The notes: generated from the sequence alone by a model not told the origin. DNA of 64,000 nt from Mycolicibacterium sarraceniae (GCF_010731875.1 NZ_AP022595.1:3348001-3412000); one strand, 5' to 3'. Positions 43,300 through 54,409 are shown, numbered from the stretch's first letter. Numbers and translations: made by a program.

Positions 43300-43938
43300 A
43301 TGAGTCGTGTATGGACGCGAGCAGTCGTCCGGGTTACGGCGGCCGCCGTCGTTCTCGGGTTGGTCGTGGCCGGCTGCGGTAAGGATGACGAAAAGTCGTC
43401 CTCAACGTCGATGAGCAAGGCGACGTCGACCCCAACGTCCACCAGCACTGCGACGCCAACGGCTGCGGCGGCATCCAACTACGAGTCGCTGCTGATCAAG
43501 GCCGCAGACATCCCGCCGATCGGCACCGCGCCCTGGACTGGTGACGCGCCAAAGACCACTCTGGATCCCGCACCGCCGGATGTCACCCAGACGTTCTCGT
43601 CAGGCACCAATGCCATCAACGTGTCGATCATCATCGCCGATGACGCATCGCAGGCCGCCACCGCGCTGACCGGCGCTGCCAACAGCGTTCCGTCGCAGGT
43701 GACCGGCTCGCCGGTACCGCTGCCGGCAGTCTCGCCCGACGCGACCGTCACCATCGGCACCTCGCCGGACGGCAAGTCGGCGATGGCGGCTCTGCTGTTC
43801 ACGGTTGACCGGACCGTCGCGGTGATCGTGTTAGGCAGCGGCCCCGGTGATCTCACCCCGGTCCCGCAGGACTACGCCGAGGCCGTCGGCAAGGCTCAGG
43901 TCGCCGCGATCCAGGCAGGCCTGCCCAACCTGAAGTAA
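43300..43938 (+). CDS. Putative lipoprotein
   Basis: 212 aa. Signal peptide with lipobox V-V-A-G-C (cysteine about residue 27), then a Ser/Thr/Lys linker typical of mycobacterial lipoproteins (KSSSTSMSKATSTPTSTSTA), then a globular domain starting ESLLIKAADIPPIGTAPWTG, ending AQVAAIQAGLPNLK. It resembles LpqN/LpqT/sensor-like lipoproteins by layout but no ligand is known. ATG 43300 is chosen (GGGAG nine bases upstream); an in-frame GTG at 43276 would spoil the signal peptide. A strong hairpin terminator follows. Surface-anchored. Confidence 0.85.
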   Translation: MSRVWTRAVVRVTAAAVVLGLVVAGCGKDDEKSSSTSMSKATSTPTSTSTATPTAAAASNYESLLIKAADIPPIGTAPWTGDAPKTTLDPAPPDVTQTFSSGTNAINVSIIIADDASQAATALTGAANSVPSQVTGSPVPLPAVSPDATVTIGTSPDGKSAMAALLFTVDRTVAVIVLGSGPGDLTPVPQDYAEAVGKAQVAAIQAGLPNLK

Positions 43939-43944
43939 CTCCTC

Positions 43945-43983
43945 GCGAAACGGCCGGGGGCGTTGCACCCCCGGCCTTTTCGC
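43945..43983. terminator. Bidirectional intrinsic terminator
   Basis: GGCCGGGGG (43952-43960), loop CGTTGCA, CCCCCGGCC (43968-43976), with outer arms GCGAAA (43945-43950) and TTTCGC (43978-43983) and a TTTT tail on the plus strand. It sits between the lipoprotein gene and the convergent pseudogene. Confidence 0.9.
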
Positions 43984-43985
43984 TT

Positions 43986-44470
43986 CTAGAGCCCCGATTT
44001 GGGCGGCCTGCGAAACCGCCGGAAGCGCGCATTCACGCTCAGCGGCAACGCCTGGTTGAACGGGGGATGCGGGGTCACTCCTCCCGTCGAGCTCTCATCG
44101 CGGGCGCGGACCACCACCAGGAACACCCCGTTGCCGAGCAGGCCCTCGACCACTTCGCCCATGATCGGCCGCGTGAACGCGTACGACAGCGAGACGCCGA
44201 TGATGAAGAGCAGCGAGCCGCTGAACAGTGACCGCTTTCCCTGACGCCAAATCAGATTATGTTCGCGGGTCGCCCGGCGCATGCGCAGCTGAACGTAGCG
44301 GCGGACCGCCAGCGTCACCGTGGCGGACGCCTCTTCGGAGCATTCGGTGCCAAGCTGCAGGACGATCCGTTGCTCAGCAGTGATGATCTTCTGAGCCAGA
44401 ATCGCTCCACCAGTTCGTCCACAGTGTCGAGCTCGATCACCACATCCGTCGCAGGAAGCCGAAACCGGCG
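43986..44470 (-). pseudogene. Decayed membrane-protein gene occupying the jetD position
   Basis: Minus strand, 3' of jetC. An N-terminal piece (DVVIELDTVDELVERFW) shifts frame to QKIITAEQRIVLQLGTECSE and continues LAVRRYVQLRMRRATREHNL, one helix SLLFIIGVSLSYAFTRPIMG, then LLGNGVFLVVV, where it jumps to a C-terminal tail RARDESSTGGVTPHPPFNQA and LPLSVNARFRRFRR. So there is one frameshift and one internal deletion that removed a second helix. It resembles a conserved mycobacterial protein of unknown function as I remember it. It bears no similarity to JetD. Confidence 0.65.
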
Positions 44471-44489
44471 TTGGCGTTGGCGATATGAG

Positions 44490-47400
44490 TCAGACGGTCG
44501 CCGGCACCCGCTCCCGCGCCGCCGTGCTGCGCATCTCGGCGCGCAGGTTGGTGAAGTCCGAGATCGTCTTGGCCGCCACGGTGGCCACCGGGCGGGCATT
44601 GCGGCTGGTGGCTTCCGTCTTCGACACCATGATCACGCTGTCGATATAGGGCTGAATCGTCGTCGCGTTCTGCACAGTGGCGACGATGACGAGCTGGAAA
44701 CCGAACTTCCGGAACGCCTGCAGCGCCTGCTGGGCGAACTGCGGATCGGACTTGGAGAACGCCTCGTCGAGCATCAACTGGGCGAAAACCGGCTTGTTGT
44801 CCGCACTCTCAGGGTTGGCCAGGTTGAAGCTCAACGCGCCGGCTAGGCAGAACGCCATCAGCTTCTCCTGCTCGCCACCGGAGTTGTCACCGGCGTTGCT
44901 GTGCGTGCGGATCAGTTCCTCGGTGCGGATGTCCCATTCGGCGCAGTCGAAGGTGAAGCGGTTGCGGACATCCAGCGCGTCACGGGTCCACGCCTTGTCC
45001 TCCGGTGCGGTCGATGCCAGCCGGTTGCGCAACCGCAGAATGTCGGCGTATTGATCCAGGATCGCCTGCTTATCGCCCAGGCCGACCTCAGCGATGCGCC
45101 GAGAGATGGCCCGGACGATCTCGGTGAGCTCGGCGACGGCGGTCAGGCTGCGAGGAGTGGCGCGCAGCGTCAACCGGGTGCCGTTGTTGAACTCGACGGC
45201 GCCCAGGCCGGTGTTGACCCGGTCGATCTGCTCGCTGATCCGCCGGGTTTCCTGCTCGGCGACTCGGTGCAGGGTGAGGATGGCGTCGGGTGCCTGCTCG
45301 GTGACCAGCCGCATCATCCGGTCGTAGGCCTCGGGCAGCTCGCGTTCGTCGATATGCCGGCACAGCGCCACGTAGTCATGCACCCGCTCGTCGAAGACAT
45401 CGCTGTCGTTGGGGATCGCATCGGGGAAGGTGGTGTCGAACGTGTTGAGGATGCGGGCCAGCTCATCGTAGGAACGCCTGCGGCTTTCCCTCAGCTGCTC
45501 GCGTTCCTTGCGGATAGTGTTGAACACCGCTTCGCGGTGCGGCTCGGGATTGAGCACTTCCAACGGCACCGGCACATCGGCGGCATAACGGTTCAGCAGC
45601 TCGGTCAGCGGCTCCGAGACGAACGTGGGCGCCAGCCGATCCTGGAGGTCGAGCAGCTGGGTGCGTCGGGCGTCCAGATCGTCACGGCGGGTCTGGATGG
45701 CACCGCGCCGCGTCATCAGCGTCTGGATCTCGTCCCACACCTCGTCGGCGCGCGCGTTGAGCGCCTCGATATCGGGATTGTCGGCCAGCAGGAGCTCGTA
45801 TTGCTCGCGCAATCGGTCGGCGTGCCCGTCGGCAGTATCGACGTCTACCTGATTCCACTGCGGGAATTGCTCGCAGATCGCCTTGCACGCCGCAGACCGG
45901 TCCCGCCACTGCTGGCGTTGTGCGGCAATCTCATCGGCGGCCCGGCGCGCTTGTTGGTAGGCGTCTTCGGCATTGGCGAGATCGACGGTCAGCGCGTCGA
46001 TCTTCGCGGCCACCTCACCTTGGTAGATGTAATCGGATTGTCGCAGCGGACGCCGGTCATCCTTGATGGCCAGCCGGTCGGAATCCTTGTACAGGCCGGT
46101 ATCGGTGACCGCGCGCCGGAAGCGGGAGAACACATCCGGGGTATCCACACAGATGTGGTCGCCCGCCGCGGCGATGACGTCAGCGGCCTCGGCGGCACAC
46201 GGATGGGTCGGGTCGACGACAAACAGCTTGCCGGCCAACGTATTCGGCTCGGCCTCTGTCACCGCGGCGCCGACGAGGCTGGTACGGACGTGATGCAGCT
46301 GCAGCCGGCCACCCATATCGGTCTCGTTGACGAACCGCAGCACTGCGGAATACTGCTCGTCGGGTACCAGCAGTCGCAGGCCGACGCCGCGCAGCACCTT
46401 CTCCACCGCCACCCGCCAGCGGCTCTGGTCCGGGCGCAGGTCCATCAACTCGGCGATATAGGGCAGTTCGCTGGGGTCGACACCGACTGCGGCACAGATG
46501 TGTTCGCGCATGGTGATCGCGAACTCGGGCAGCGCCGAGCCGACATGCTCGACGCGTTTGAGTTCCTTGGCGGCGTCGTCGCGGGCGATGCGCGCCGCCT
46601 TTTGCGCGTATTCGGCATCGGTGGAGGCTTCGCGGCCCCGGTCGAGCTTGGCCAGCAGTTCGGTGACACTGGTGGTGAGTTCCTCACGCAGGTTCCAGAA
46701 GTCGTCAGCGCTGTTGGGGATGTCGATGTCCTGCGCGTTCAGCATCGCTTCGTAGGCGGCCCGCCGGCGTGACACCTGCTCGGCCTGTGCCTCGGCGCCG
46801 GCCACCTGCGACTGCAACGGCCCCAGGTTCGCGCTGGATCCGCTGATCTGCGCATTGAGCGAATCTCCTTCGGCCTTAGCGAGATTGAGCTGACGGGTGA
46901 CGTCCTCATACTCGTTGCCGAGCTGGTCGATCGTCGAGTCCAGTGCGGTGATCTGCGGTGCGCATTGCGCGAGTCGCACATGGTCGGTGTAGGCCCGCAC
47001 CATCGACAGATCGACGAGGTCGATGATGCCCAGGTCGGAAGACTCCGACGCGTAGCGCTGCTGGATCTTCTCGATATCGCCGAGGATCTTGCGCTTGCGC
47101 TGCGCGACGGCCAGCAGCTCGCGGGCCTCCACCAGCGGGTCGATCTGCTTGAGCGCATCGGGCAGGCGGGTCAAGCTGCTCGGCTCGTCGAGCATGAACT
47201 CACGGACGAACTGCTCCAATCCGCCAACGCTTTTCAGTGACTTGGCCTTGCCGAGCAGCTGCTGGGCCGCATCGGATGCGCGGATGCCGATGGTGGCGTA
47301 CAGCTGGGCGAGGTACTGCGATTCGACTTTGGTGGAAAAGCGCCATTCGTCGTCCTTGAACACCCCGGAGTCGAAACGGCCTGCGGCCCAGCGGTTGCAG

Positions 47401-47861
47401 ACATCCTCGATATCGCGGTCGCCATCGGCCAGCACGAACCGGCTCGAGGAATCCGAGCGGGATTCACCGGTCAGCCATTTCAGCACCAGGCCGGTGACGG
47501 TGCGTCCGGTGTTGCTGGAGTAGCTGACCGCGATGGCCGACCATGCGGTGCCTTCGCCGCGCAGGTACATGACCTTGCTGGTACCACCGTCGCTGCGCTG
47601 ACCCCATGCCCCTCGCACGTATTTGTCGACGGTGCGCCGGCCCGCGCTGGAGCCGGCGGCGGTGTTATCACCGGAGGCGTTGAAGTTGCGCCGGTTGAAC
47701 GGCAGGAATCCGAGCGAAATCGCGTCGAGCAGTGACGATTTGCCGCTGCCTGAGGCACCGGCGATGAGCGCGCCACCATCGCTGAACGGGATGTCGTGGT
47801 ATCCATCGAACACACCCCAGTTGATGACTTGTAGTCGCGACAAGTGGAACTGTTCAGCCAT
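44490..47861 (-). CDS. jetC: JetC, SMC-like ATPase of a Wadjet anti-plasmid system
   Basis: 1123 aa MukB/SMC-type ATPase. Walker [10 protein letters not shown] (residues 35-43) near the N-terminus; long coiled coils (roughly 270-480 and 650-860) flanking a hinge-like region; the ABC signature [12 protein letters not shown] and Walker [12 protein letters not shown] near the C-terminus. In Wadjet, JetABC loads on DNA, extrudes loops and senses small circular DNA, and JetD then cuts. ATG 47861 overlaps the jetB end by 8 bases. The gene looks intact, but no jetD gene follows; the next 500 bases are an unrelated decayed membrane-protein gene. Confidence 0.88.
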   Translation of the reverse strand: MAEQFHLSRLQVINWGVFDGYHDIPFSDGGALIAGASGSGKSSLLDAISLGFLPFNRRNFNASGDNTAAGSSAGRRTVDKYVRGAWGQRSDGGTSKVMYLRGEGTAWSAIAVSYSSNTGRTVTGLVLKWLTGESRSDSSSRFVLADGDRDIEDVCNRWAAGRFDSGVFKDDEWRFSTKVESQYLAQLYATIGIRASDAAQQLLGKAKSLKSVGGLEQFVREFMLDEPSSLTRLPDALKQIDPLVEARELLAVAQRKRKILGDIEKIQQRYASESSDLGIIDLVDLSMVRAYTDHVRLAQCAPQITALDSTIDQLGNEYEDVTRQLNLAKAEGDSLNAQISGSSANLGPLQSQVAGAEAQAEQVSRRRAAYEAMLNAQDIDIPNSADDFWNLREELTTSVTELLAKLDRGREASTDAEYAQKAARIARDDAAKELKRVEHVGSALPEFAITMREHICAAVGVDPSELPYIAELMDLRPDQSRWRVAVEKVLRGVGLRLLVPDEQYSAVLRFVNETDMGGRLQLHHVRTSLVGAAVTEAEPNTLAGKLFVVDPTHPCAAEAADVIAAAGDHICVDTPDVFSRFRRAVTDTGLYKDSDRLAIKDDRRPLRQSDYIYQGEVAAKIDALTVDLANAEDAYQQARRAADEIAAQRQQWRDRSAACKAICEQFPQWNQVDVDTADGHADRLREQYELLLADNPDIEALNARADEVWDEIQTLMTRRGAIQTRRDDLDARRTQLLDLQDRLAPTFVSEPLTELLNRYAADVPVPLEVLNPEPHREAVFNTIRKEREQLRESRRRSYDELARILNTFDTTFPDAIPNDSDVFDERVHDYVALCRHIDERELPEAYDRMMRLVTEQAPDAILTLHRVAEQETRRISEQIDRVNTGLGAVEFNNGTRLTLRATPRSLTAVAELTEIVRAISRRIAEVGLGDKQAILDQYADILRLRNRLASTAPEDKAWTRDALDVRNRFTFDCAEWDIRTEELIRTHSNAGDNSGGEQEKLMAFCLAGALSFNLANPESADNKPVFAQLMLDEAFSKSDPQFAQQALQAFRKFGFQLVIVATVQNATTIQPYIDSVIMVSKTEATSRNARPVATVAAKTISDFTNLRAEMRSTAARERVPATV

Positions 47862-48549
47862 CCTGGGCGGCCTCCTGATCGTCACGCTCCGGTGCGGCTC
47901 CGCCGGACAGCAGCAGTTCGAACTGCTGCTGCAACTCGGCAATCACCGAAGCGGTCATCACGGCGTTGATCACCGGGCTGACGGTGTAGCTGTCTTCGTC
48001 GTCGCGGGTCTTGCGCAGGATCTCCAGGCCGGCCAGGCGGGTGATGGCCGCGTCGATACGGGCGGTGAAGGTGACGGTGTCGCGGTCGACATCGTTGAGT
48101 ACCCCGGCGAACAGCCCGTGCACCTCCTCGCGGCTGATCAACACGGCCTGGCCGCCCGTTGCGCGCGTCATTTGCGCCAGGTGCAGCGCCAGGATGGAGT
48201 CGTAGGTGCCCAGCGGCTCCCGACGCAAAAGCTTTGCTCCCCTTGCTGATTCGTAGCGAGCCTGCTCAATGAAGGCGATGTCACTGCCATCGGTGATCCG
48301 CAGTATCAGGTCGAGCTCGCAGAGCCGCACGGACAATTGCGCACGGTATTCGAGCACCCAGCTGTAGAGGTCCTGGTCGGCCTCGGCGCTGATGTAGCGG
48401 CGGGTCAGCAGCTGCTGCAGAGCCCAGCAGGCCCGGTCGGGCAGCTCGCTGATATCGCCGTCGAATCGTGGCCGCCGCTGGTGCGGGGTGCGGGCGGTCT
48501 GGTCGACCTGGGGGAGTGAGGAGAAATCGATATCGGCGTCGGTGCTCAT
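47854..48549 (-). CDS. jetB: JetB, MukE-like subunit (DUF4194)
   Basis: 231 aa. Winged-helix kleisin-interacting protein of the DUF4194 family: [60 protein letters not shown] and a C-terminal wing [23 protein letters not shown] 48549 overlaps the jetA stop by 4 bases (ATGA), and its end overlaps jetC. It bridges the JetC ATPase heads and JetA. Intact. Confidence 0.87.
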   Translation of the reverse strand: MSTDADIDFSSLPQVDQTARTPHQRRPRFDGDISELPDRACWALQQLLTRRYISAEADQDLYSWVLEYRAQLSVRLCELDLILRITDGSDIAFIEQARYESARGAKLLRREPLGTYDSILALHLAQMTRATGGQAVLISREEVHGLFAGVLNDVDRDTVTFTARIDAAITRLAGLEILRKTRDDEDSYTVSPVINAVMTASVIAELQQQFELLLSGGAAPERDDQEAAQDG

Positions 48550-50024
48550 GCGCTGGCTCCCAGCAGACTGGAGATCGGTTCGGTGAACACCAGGTGTGGA
48601 ACCTCCATCTCGCGGTCACGTCCGTCCAGCGACTGGAACCGGACGGTGACCGGCTTGGCGTCTGGTGCAACGTCGGGCTGTTTGAGCGCCCAGGACCACA
48701 ACACGATGACGTGGCCCAGGTAGGCCGCATCGAGCATGTCCACTGCCTCGGGCAGCGACAGCCGCCCGCCCGCGTCGATCGCGGTGTTGATCATCTCCGA
48801 CATCGCGGGCGCGTCGACCTGGGTGGTCAGTGCTGCGAAGCTGGACAGGTCGAGCTCGCCCTCAGCTGTTTGCGCCGGTCTGGGGTTGGACAGGTCGCCG
48901 ATCCGGAAGCTCAAGGCGCCAACCGAACTGATGGCGTGCCGGGCCAGGGGGAGTTCGATATCGAGGCGCGAGTCGGTCAGCGAGCTCTTGAGCAGCGCCC
49001 GGGCCGAGCCGATCGCGTCGCCCAGCTGACGGGCCACCCCGCGACTCTGCTCCAGGGTCCCGAACGCGGTGAATCGTTTGACCCGCTGGGCGCAGCGCTG
49101 TTGGATGCGCTCGACCTCATCGATCTGCTGGCCGACGAGCTCGAAGAAGCCCGCCATCACCTTGCGCAGCGCCGGGTCGAGGGCGGGCAGCGCATGGGCG
49201 ACGGCGGCGACGTCTGCCTCGAACTCGGACCGCTGGTCGGGATCGTTGATCATTCGCAGGAAGGCGCGGTGGCTGTCGCGGCCCTGGGAGTCCCACGCGG
49301 CCTGGTAGTCGGCGTACATCTGACGCTGCCGGTCGCGGTAGGCGAGGTTGCCCTCGATCGGCTCGTCCAGGGCGGCGGTGGCCCGCTCGATCATGGTGCC
49401 GTACTGACCGATGTCGGTGATCAGCCGTTCCATCTGCAGGGCGATGGCGTGGGCCTCGTCGTACATATCGGTCATATCGACCTCGGCAGTGCGGTCGCCG
49501 AGGTCCTCACCGCGTTCCAGGGCGTCGAGTTCGGCTTGGAGTGCGGTGATCTCGGCCTGGATGCCGGCGCGGATCCGGACCGGGTCATTGCCCACCCGTA
49601 GGGCGATCTGCTTGAGGCGGGCCGCGATGCCGTTGATCGATCCGCCAGTGGCGATGGTGTCCTGGCGTCGCAGCCCGCGCAGGAAGTCCAAAGCGCGACG
49701 GGCGTCCTGGGTCAGATAGCAGAGGTTGCGTTCGATGCCGCTGCGCTGGTCGGCCACCCGGTGCAGCCAGCCCTGGCTGGCCCAGTTCTTGATCAGGCCG
49801 AGCCCGGACTGTTCGCCGCCGGGGCGTCCGAGATCATCGAGGTCACGTTCGATGCGCACGACCAGTTCGGTTTCGGGGATCACGCCGTCGTTGAGGTGGC
49901 GTTCCATCAGGGTGGCGTAGCCGCCCAGGTTGATCGTGGCCAGCAGCCGGACCGTGGGGGAGCCCTGGATACCGCGATTGATTTCGAGCAGGTCAGCGGC
50001 GGACAAGGTGGTGCCGTCGTCCAC
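48546..50024 (-). CDS. jetA: JetA, MukF-like kleisin (DUF3375)
   Basis: 492 aa. N-terminal winged-helix dimer part (SPTVRLLATINLGGYATLME, then KNWASQGWLHRVADQRSGIE), long helical middle and a DUF3375 C-terminus (ALKQPDVAPDAKPVTVRFQS, then VPHLVFTEPISSLLG). GTG 50024 is chosen because GAGGAGG stands eight bases upstream and family similarity starts at once. It is the first gene of the jetABC operon, and the space of about 250 bases to the mmpL stop should contain its promoter. Intact. Confidence 0.86.
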   Translation of the reverse strand: MDDGTTLSAADLLEINRGIQGSPTVRLLATINLGGYATLMERHLNDGVIPETELVVRIERDLDDLGRPGGEQSGLGLIKNWASQGWLHRVADQRSGIERNLCYLTQDARRALDFLRGLRRQDTIATGGSINGIAARLKQIALRVGNDPVRIRAGIQAEITALQAELDALERGEDLGDRTAEVDMTDMYDEAHAIALQMERLITDIGQYGTMIERATAALDEPIEGNLAYRDRQRQMYADYQAAWDSQGRDSHRAFLRMINDPDQRSEFEADVAAVAHALPALDPALRKVMAGFFELVGQQIDEVERIQQRCAQRVKRFTAFGTLEQSRGVARQLGDAIGSARALLKSSLTDSRLDIELPLARHAISSVGALSFRIGDLSNPRPAQTAEGELDLSSFAALTTQVDAPAMSEMINTAIDAGGRLSLPEAVDMLDAAYLGHVIVLWSWALKQPDVAPDAKPVTVRFQSLDGRDREMEVPHLVFTEPISSLLGASA

Positions 50025-50278
50025 GCCGTTCCTCCTCGATGTAGTTGGTCGGACGCTCCAAGATAGGCCACCGCGCCGACATCTCACCGCCCCGTGGGCG
50101 GGTGTCGGGGGTGTGTTCGAGAAGGTCTGTCACAGGTGTCTCAACAGTCCGAATGTGCCTCTCTGGTCACAATAAGGAGCGGCGCTCTGGGCATGCACGG
50201 ACCGGCGTCGCCGCGAGTGTGCGTTCCGGTACGTCCGCACCGGCGTGTTGTGTACCGACACGCACGCTCGTCGAAGAA

Positions 50279-53140
50279 CTAGCGCAGCAGTGCGCCGTGC
50301 GGCCGCTTCGACAGCGGCTTGGGCCGCACGGTTTGCGGCCACCAGAACCACGGACCCATCATCGCGGCGATCGCCGGCGTCATGAACGCGCGCACCACCA
50401 AGGTGTCGAACAGCAGACCGAGCCCGATCGTCGTCCCGACTTGGGCGACCACCACCATGGCGCTGACTGACATCGAGATCATCGTGAATGCGAAGACCAA
50501 ACCCGCCGCCGTCACCACTGACCCGCTACCGCCCATCGCGCGGATGATGCCGGTGTTGATGCCCGCCGGTATCTCTTCTTTCATCCGGGCGACCAGCAAC
50601 AGGTTGTAGTCGGCACCCACCGCCAACAAGATGATGACCGCCATCGCCATCACCATGAACTGCAGTTCCATCCCCAAGATGTGCTGCCAGAGCAGCACCG
50701 ACAGCCCGAACGACGCCCCGAGTGAGAGCACGACGGTGCCGACGATCACCGCGGCGGCGATGACCGCCCGGGTGATGATCAGCATGATGATGAAGATCAG
50801 CGACAACGCCGCCACGCCGGCGATCAGCAGGTCGTACTCATTGCCTTCCTGCATGTCCTTGAAGGATGAGGCGGTGCCGCCCAAGTAGACCTTCGAGCCC
50901 TCCAGCGGGGTGCCCTTGATGGCTTCGAAGACTGCATTCTTGATCGCGTCGATGCGGTTGATGCCTTCGGCCGACAGCGGGTCGTTCTCGTGGGAGATGA
51001 TGAAACGGATCGCGTGGCCGTCAGGGGAGATGAAATTCTTTATGCCGCGCTTGAACTCGTCGTTGTCGAAGATCTCCGGCGGCAGGTAGAACGTGTCGTC
51101 GTTGAGTGAGTCGTTGAACGCGGTGCCCATCGCCGCTTGGTTCTGGCTGAGGGCGGCCTGCTGATCCTGCTGGCCGGCCTGGGTGGCCTGCTGGGTCAGC
51201 ATCATGATCCGCATCCGCTTCATCGATTCGATCGACGATTTCATTAGCGGAACCATTTGCGGCATCAAGGCATCCAGCTGGTGCATATCTGGAAGCAGTT
51301 CCTGGATGTCGTCGACCATGGTGCCGACGCCGTCCAGCGTGTCGAACACCGACCGCGTCGACCAGCACAGCGGAATGTCGTAGCAGTGCGGTTCCCAATA
51401 GAGGTAACTGCGGATGGGGCGGAAGAAGTCGTCGAAGTCGGAGATGTGGTTGCGCAGATCCGCGATATCGACATACATCTCGTCCATCTTGCCGACCATG
51501 TCGTGCATGAGGCCGCTCATGTTTTCCATCAAGTTGATCATCTGCGTCATCGTGTTGATGGTGTCTTGCATCTGCTCGCCCTGCTTCAGCATGTCAGCCA
51601 TGCGGTCCTGCAGGTAGGAGCGGTTCAAAGTCTGCCCGGTTCCGCCCATGCTGATCTGAGCCGGAATCGTGCTGTACTTCAACGGCTTTCCAGCGGGGCG
51701 GGTGATCGACTGCACCCGACCGATACCGGGAACCTTCGAAATGGCCTTACTGATCCGCTCGATCACCAGGAAGTCCGCTGAGTTGCGCACATCCTGGTCG
51801 GTCTCCACCAACAGCATCTCGGGGTTCATCCGGGCAATCGGGAAGTGCCGCTCGGCGGCGGCGAAGCCCTCGTTGGCGGGCAGGTCGGCCGGCAGGTATT
51901 GGCGGTCGTTGTAGTTCGGCTTGTAGCCCGGCAGCGTGATCAGACCGATCAACGCAATCATGATCGTCGCGAACAAGATGCCAGCGGGCCAGCGCACCAC
52001 GAGCGCGCCAAGCTTGCGCCAGAACCGGATCCGCATAGCGCGCTTGGGCTCGAGCATTCCGAACCGGCTGGCCACCGTGACGATCGCGGCGCCCAGCGTG
52101 AGCGCTGACACCACGGCGACCACCATGCCGACTGCGAGCGGTACGCCCAACGACTTGAAGTACGGCAACCGGGTGAAGGACAGGCAGAAGGTCGCACCCG
52201 CGATCGTCATACCCGAGGCCAGCACCACGTGCGCGGTGCCGTGATACATCGTGTAGTACGCCGACTCTTTGTCTTCCCCGAGCGCCCGGGCCTCCTGATA
52301 TCGGCCTATCAGGAAGATCGCATAGTCCGTTGTCGCGGCTATTGCCAAAGTCACGAGTAGCTGGGTCGCAAACGGCGAGAGGCCTATGAGGTCGTGATAG
52401 CCCAGGAACGCCACCGCGCCGCGGGTGACCGATAGTCCCAGGATCAGCATCACCAGAACCAGCACCACCGTCATCACCGACCGGTAGAAGAACAACAGCA
52501 TGATGATGATGACGCCGATGGTCGTGAGCTCGATGATCCGGATGCTCTTGTCGCCGGCCAGCTGCTGGTCGGCCTGGAGAGCCGGGCCACCGGTCACGAA
52601 CACCTTGACACCCGGCGGCGGGGACAGGCCCCTGACGATTTTCTGGACGGCCTCGACCGAGTCGTTGCCGAGTGCCTCGCCCATATTTCCGGCGAGGTTC
52701 ACCTGCACATACACGGCTTTTTCGTCGGCGCTGAGCGCACCGGCTTCGGTGAGCGGATCACCCCAGAAGTCTTGGATGTGCTGCACATGGGTGGTGTCGG
52801 CCCGCAGCTTGGTGATCATGTCGCTGTAGAAGCGGCGCGCGTCGTCCCCGAGCGGCTTGTCTCCCTCGAGGACGATCATCGCCGAACTGTCGGAGTCGGA
52901 CTCCTGGAAAACCTTGCCCGAACGCATCATCGCGATGACCGATGGCGCGTCCTTGGGGGACATCGACACCGCCCGCAGCTTGCCGACCTCTTCCAGCTGC
53001 GGCACGACGGTATTCAGCACGACGATCAGGCCGATCCAGGCCAGGATGATCGGCACGGCCAATCGGCGGATCCACTTGGCCAAAGCCGCACGTTGTGGCG
53101 GTTCGGCGGCGACCACGCGCTCTTGGGTCGGGGTGCTCAC
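50279..53140 (-). CDS. mmpL: MmpL-family RND transporter (no adjacent MmpS)
   Basis: 953 aa, 12 predicted helices with two large periplasmic loops (after helix 1 and after helix 7). The proton-relay helices carry the paired [22 protein letters not shown] and [20 protein letters not shown]. The MmpL periplasmic blocks [20 protein letters not shown] and [20 protein letters not shown] are clear. It exports lipids or siderophores across the inner membrane. It is closely related to the second MmpL in this window but has no mmpS; upstream lies a cysteine-desulfurase remnant instead. Confidence 0.92.
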   Translation of the reverse strand: MSTPTQERVVAAEPPQRAALAKWIRRLAVPIILAWIGLIVVLNTVVPQLEEVGKLRAVSMSPKDAPSVIAMMRSGKVFQESDSDSSAMIVLEGDKPLGDDARRFYSDMITKLRADTTHVQHIQDFWGDPLTEAGALSADEKAVYVQVNLAGNMGEALGNDSVEAVQKIVRGLSPPPGVKVFVTGGPALQADQQLAGDKSIRIIELTTIGVIIIMLLFFYRSVMTVVLVLVMLILGLSVTRGAVAFLGYHDLIGLSPFATQLLVTLAIAATTDYAIFLIGRYQEARALGEDKESAYYTMYHGTAHVVLASGMTIAGATFCLSFTRLPYFKSLGVPLAVGMVVAVVSALTLGAAIVTVASRFGMLEPKRAMRIRFWRKLGALVVRWPAGILFATIMIALIGLITLPGYKPNYNDRQYLPADLPANEGFAAAERHFPIARMNPEMLLVETDQDVRNSADFLVIERISKAISKVPGIGRVQSITRPAGKPLKYSTIPAQISMGGTGQTLNRSYLQDRMADMLKQGEQMQDTINTMTQMINLMENMSGLMHDMVGKMDEMYVDIADLRNHISDFDDFFRPIRSYLYWEPHCYDIPLCWSTRSVFDTLDGVGTMVDDIQELLPDMHQLDALMPQMVPLMKSSIESMKRMRIMMLTQQATQAGQQDQQAALSQNQAAMGTAFNDSLNDDTFYLPPEIFDNDEFKRGIKNFISPDGHAIRFIISHENDPLSAEGINRIDAIKNAVFEAIKGTPLEGSKVYLGGTASSFKDMQEGNEYDLLIAGVAALSLIFIIMLIITRAVIAAAVIVGTVVLSLGASFGLSVLLWQHILGMELQFMVMAMAVIILLAVGADYNLLLVARMKEEIPAGINTGIIRAMGGSGSVVTAAGLVFAFTMISMSVSAMVVVAQVGTTIGLGLLFDTLVVRAFMTPAIAAMMGPWFWWPQTVRPKPLSKRPHGALLR

Positions 53141-53226
53141 CAGGCCCAGATCCTCCCCGCTACGGCAATCTGCTTAGACAGTTTTACCAGACGCCGTAGG
53201 GTCAGTGTGAGACCGGTAATGCGGTT

Positions 53227-53385
53227 CTACCCGCTATTGGTCCCGACGCCCATTCGCCGCAGGATCGGCTGGGCGCAGTGATGCCCGGCCCGGACTGCGA
53301 TCCCCTCGGCGTTGAGCGCTTTGCCGACCTCGAGTGGTTCGTGGCCGGCCAGCACGAAGGACAGCACGCAAGGCCCACGCGACGG
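53227..53385 (-). pseudogene. C-terminal remnant of a cysteine desulfurase (SufS-like)
   Basis: Minus strand: CVLSFVLAGHEPLEVGKALN then AEGIAVRAGHHCAQPILRRM, the active-site cysteine region of group II desulfurases (A-G-H-H-C-A-Q-P). After RRMGVG the expected R-P-S-x-x-F-Y-N ending is replaced by a stop. Nothing before CVLSF is recognisable, so the PLP-binding two thirds of the gene are missing. It lies in the upstream region of the first mmpL. Confidence 0.8.
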
Positions 53386-53435
53386 GTAACTACGTGGTCA
53401 ACGGCGTGTGGCCGCCGGCCAACGGCTACGGCTGA

Positions 53436-53822
53436 TCACAGGCTGCCGATATCGTCGGGCACATCGACGGCATGCTCCCGCAGCGTCTCCAGCGGGACGA
53501 CGTCGAGGGTCCGTTCGTGCGTGCAGGCCAGCACCACCGGCGCGGCATGGCCGTCGGTATGGGCACGCAGCCAGTTGAGCGCGGTCACGCACCACCGGTC
53601 GCCGGGCGACAGGCCGGGGAAGCGGTACTGCGGCATCGGGGTCGTCAGATCGTTGCCGATCGACCGCTGATGCTCGAGGAACTCGGCGGTCACCACCGCG
53701 CAGATCGTGTGCCGGCCGGCGTCCTCGGGTCCGGTCGAACAACAGCCGTCGCGATAGAAACCCGTCATCGGCTCGGTTCCGCACGCTTCCAGGGGGCCGC
53801 CCAGCACATTGCGATCAGCCAT
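53436..53822 (-). CDS. DUF2237-family protein
   Basis: 128 aa from ATG 53822. Family pattern: NVLGGPLEACGTEPMTGFYR, DGCCSTGPEDAGRHTICAVV, LSPGDRWCVTALNWLRAH, VVLACTHERTLDVVPLETLR. Conserved cysteines and a histidine suggest metal or redox binding; function unknown. Soluble. The open frame extends upstream but only this part is family-like. It lies between a desulfurase remnant and other debris, so it is an intact island. Confidence 0.85.
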   Translation of the reverse strand: MADRNVLGGPLEACGTEPMTGFYRDGCCSTGPEDAGRHTICAVVTAEFLEHQRSIGNDLTTPMPQYRFPGLSPGDRWCVTALNWLRAHTDGHAAPVVLACTHERTLDVVPLETLREHAVDVPDDIGSL

Positions 53823-53879
53823 CTGGCAAGTATCCCGTGGCCGCGGTGCTACGGCCAGGCGGGTGATCGCGGTGCGGGC

Positions 53880-54400
53880 GCAGTGATCTGTCTCTGCGGC
53901 GAGCCGGGAATCGGCAAGGCCACGCTGGTGCAGCGCGGTGAAGATCCTTCGCGCGTCACCGTGCCCCTGGCCGTCGGCCTGCCGATGACCAACCTCCTTC
54001 CTGCCGTCGAGCACGTTGTCATCCAGCCGTTCCAGAACCTGCTCAACGTGGCGGGTGTCTTCAGTGATCCACTGCAGGACGGCCTCTACGTCGTCGGCTT
54101 ACTCGGACCGGTGATCACCGGCCTCAGTGCCGCCGGCACCGGCGTCCGTCAAGGCCAAGGCCTTGCCCGCCGTGTCGTCCACGACCGAGACATCGGCCAA
54201 GCCCGACACGTCAGCCAAGGCCGACGACAGTACGTCCGCGCCGAATGAAGCCGGGAAGACGGCAAAGGCCTTGCGGCACCAAGTTTTCGCGACCTATTTT
54301 GCTAATGACGGCAACGACAAGAGCAATTCGGTAAGCACTTCGAAGCACCCGCACAAGTCCGCCAGCGGCGGCTACAGCGGCCATGAGCGACAACGGCTAC
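53880..54400 (+). pseudogene. Chimeric debris: P-loop ATPase scrap plus secreted-protein scrap
   Basis: Begins with VICLCGEPGIGKATLVQR, the P-loop start of a LuxR/AAA-type ATPase (usually GKTT; here GKAT), then switches without a break to LPAVEHVVIQPFQNLLNVAG, VFSDPLQDGLYVVGLLGPVI, which resembles the end of an exported mycobacterial protein. Near 54135 the frame moves to SVKAKALPAVSSTTETSAKP, SAKADDSTSAPNEAGKTAKA and a Lys/Ser tail. No start codon of quality. Probably a deletion fused two dead genes. Confidence 0.45.
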
Positions 54401-54409
54401 GGGTCCTAC

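Noticed and set aside
44901..46772. 623-codon open frame antisense to jetC
   Set aside because: High-GC third positions make long antisense frames common; no family similarity, while jetC has clear ATPase motifs.
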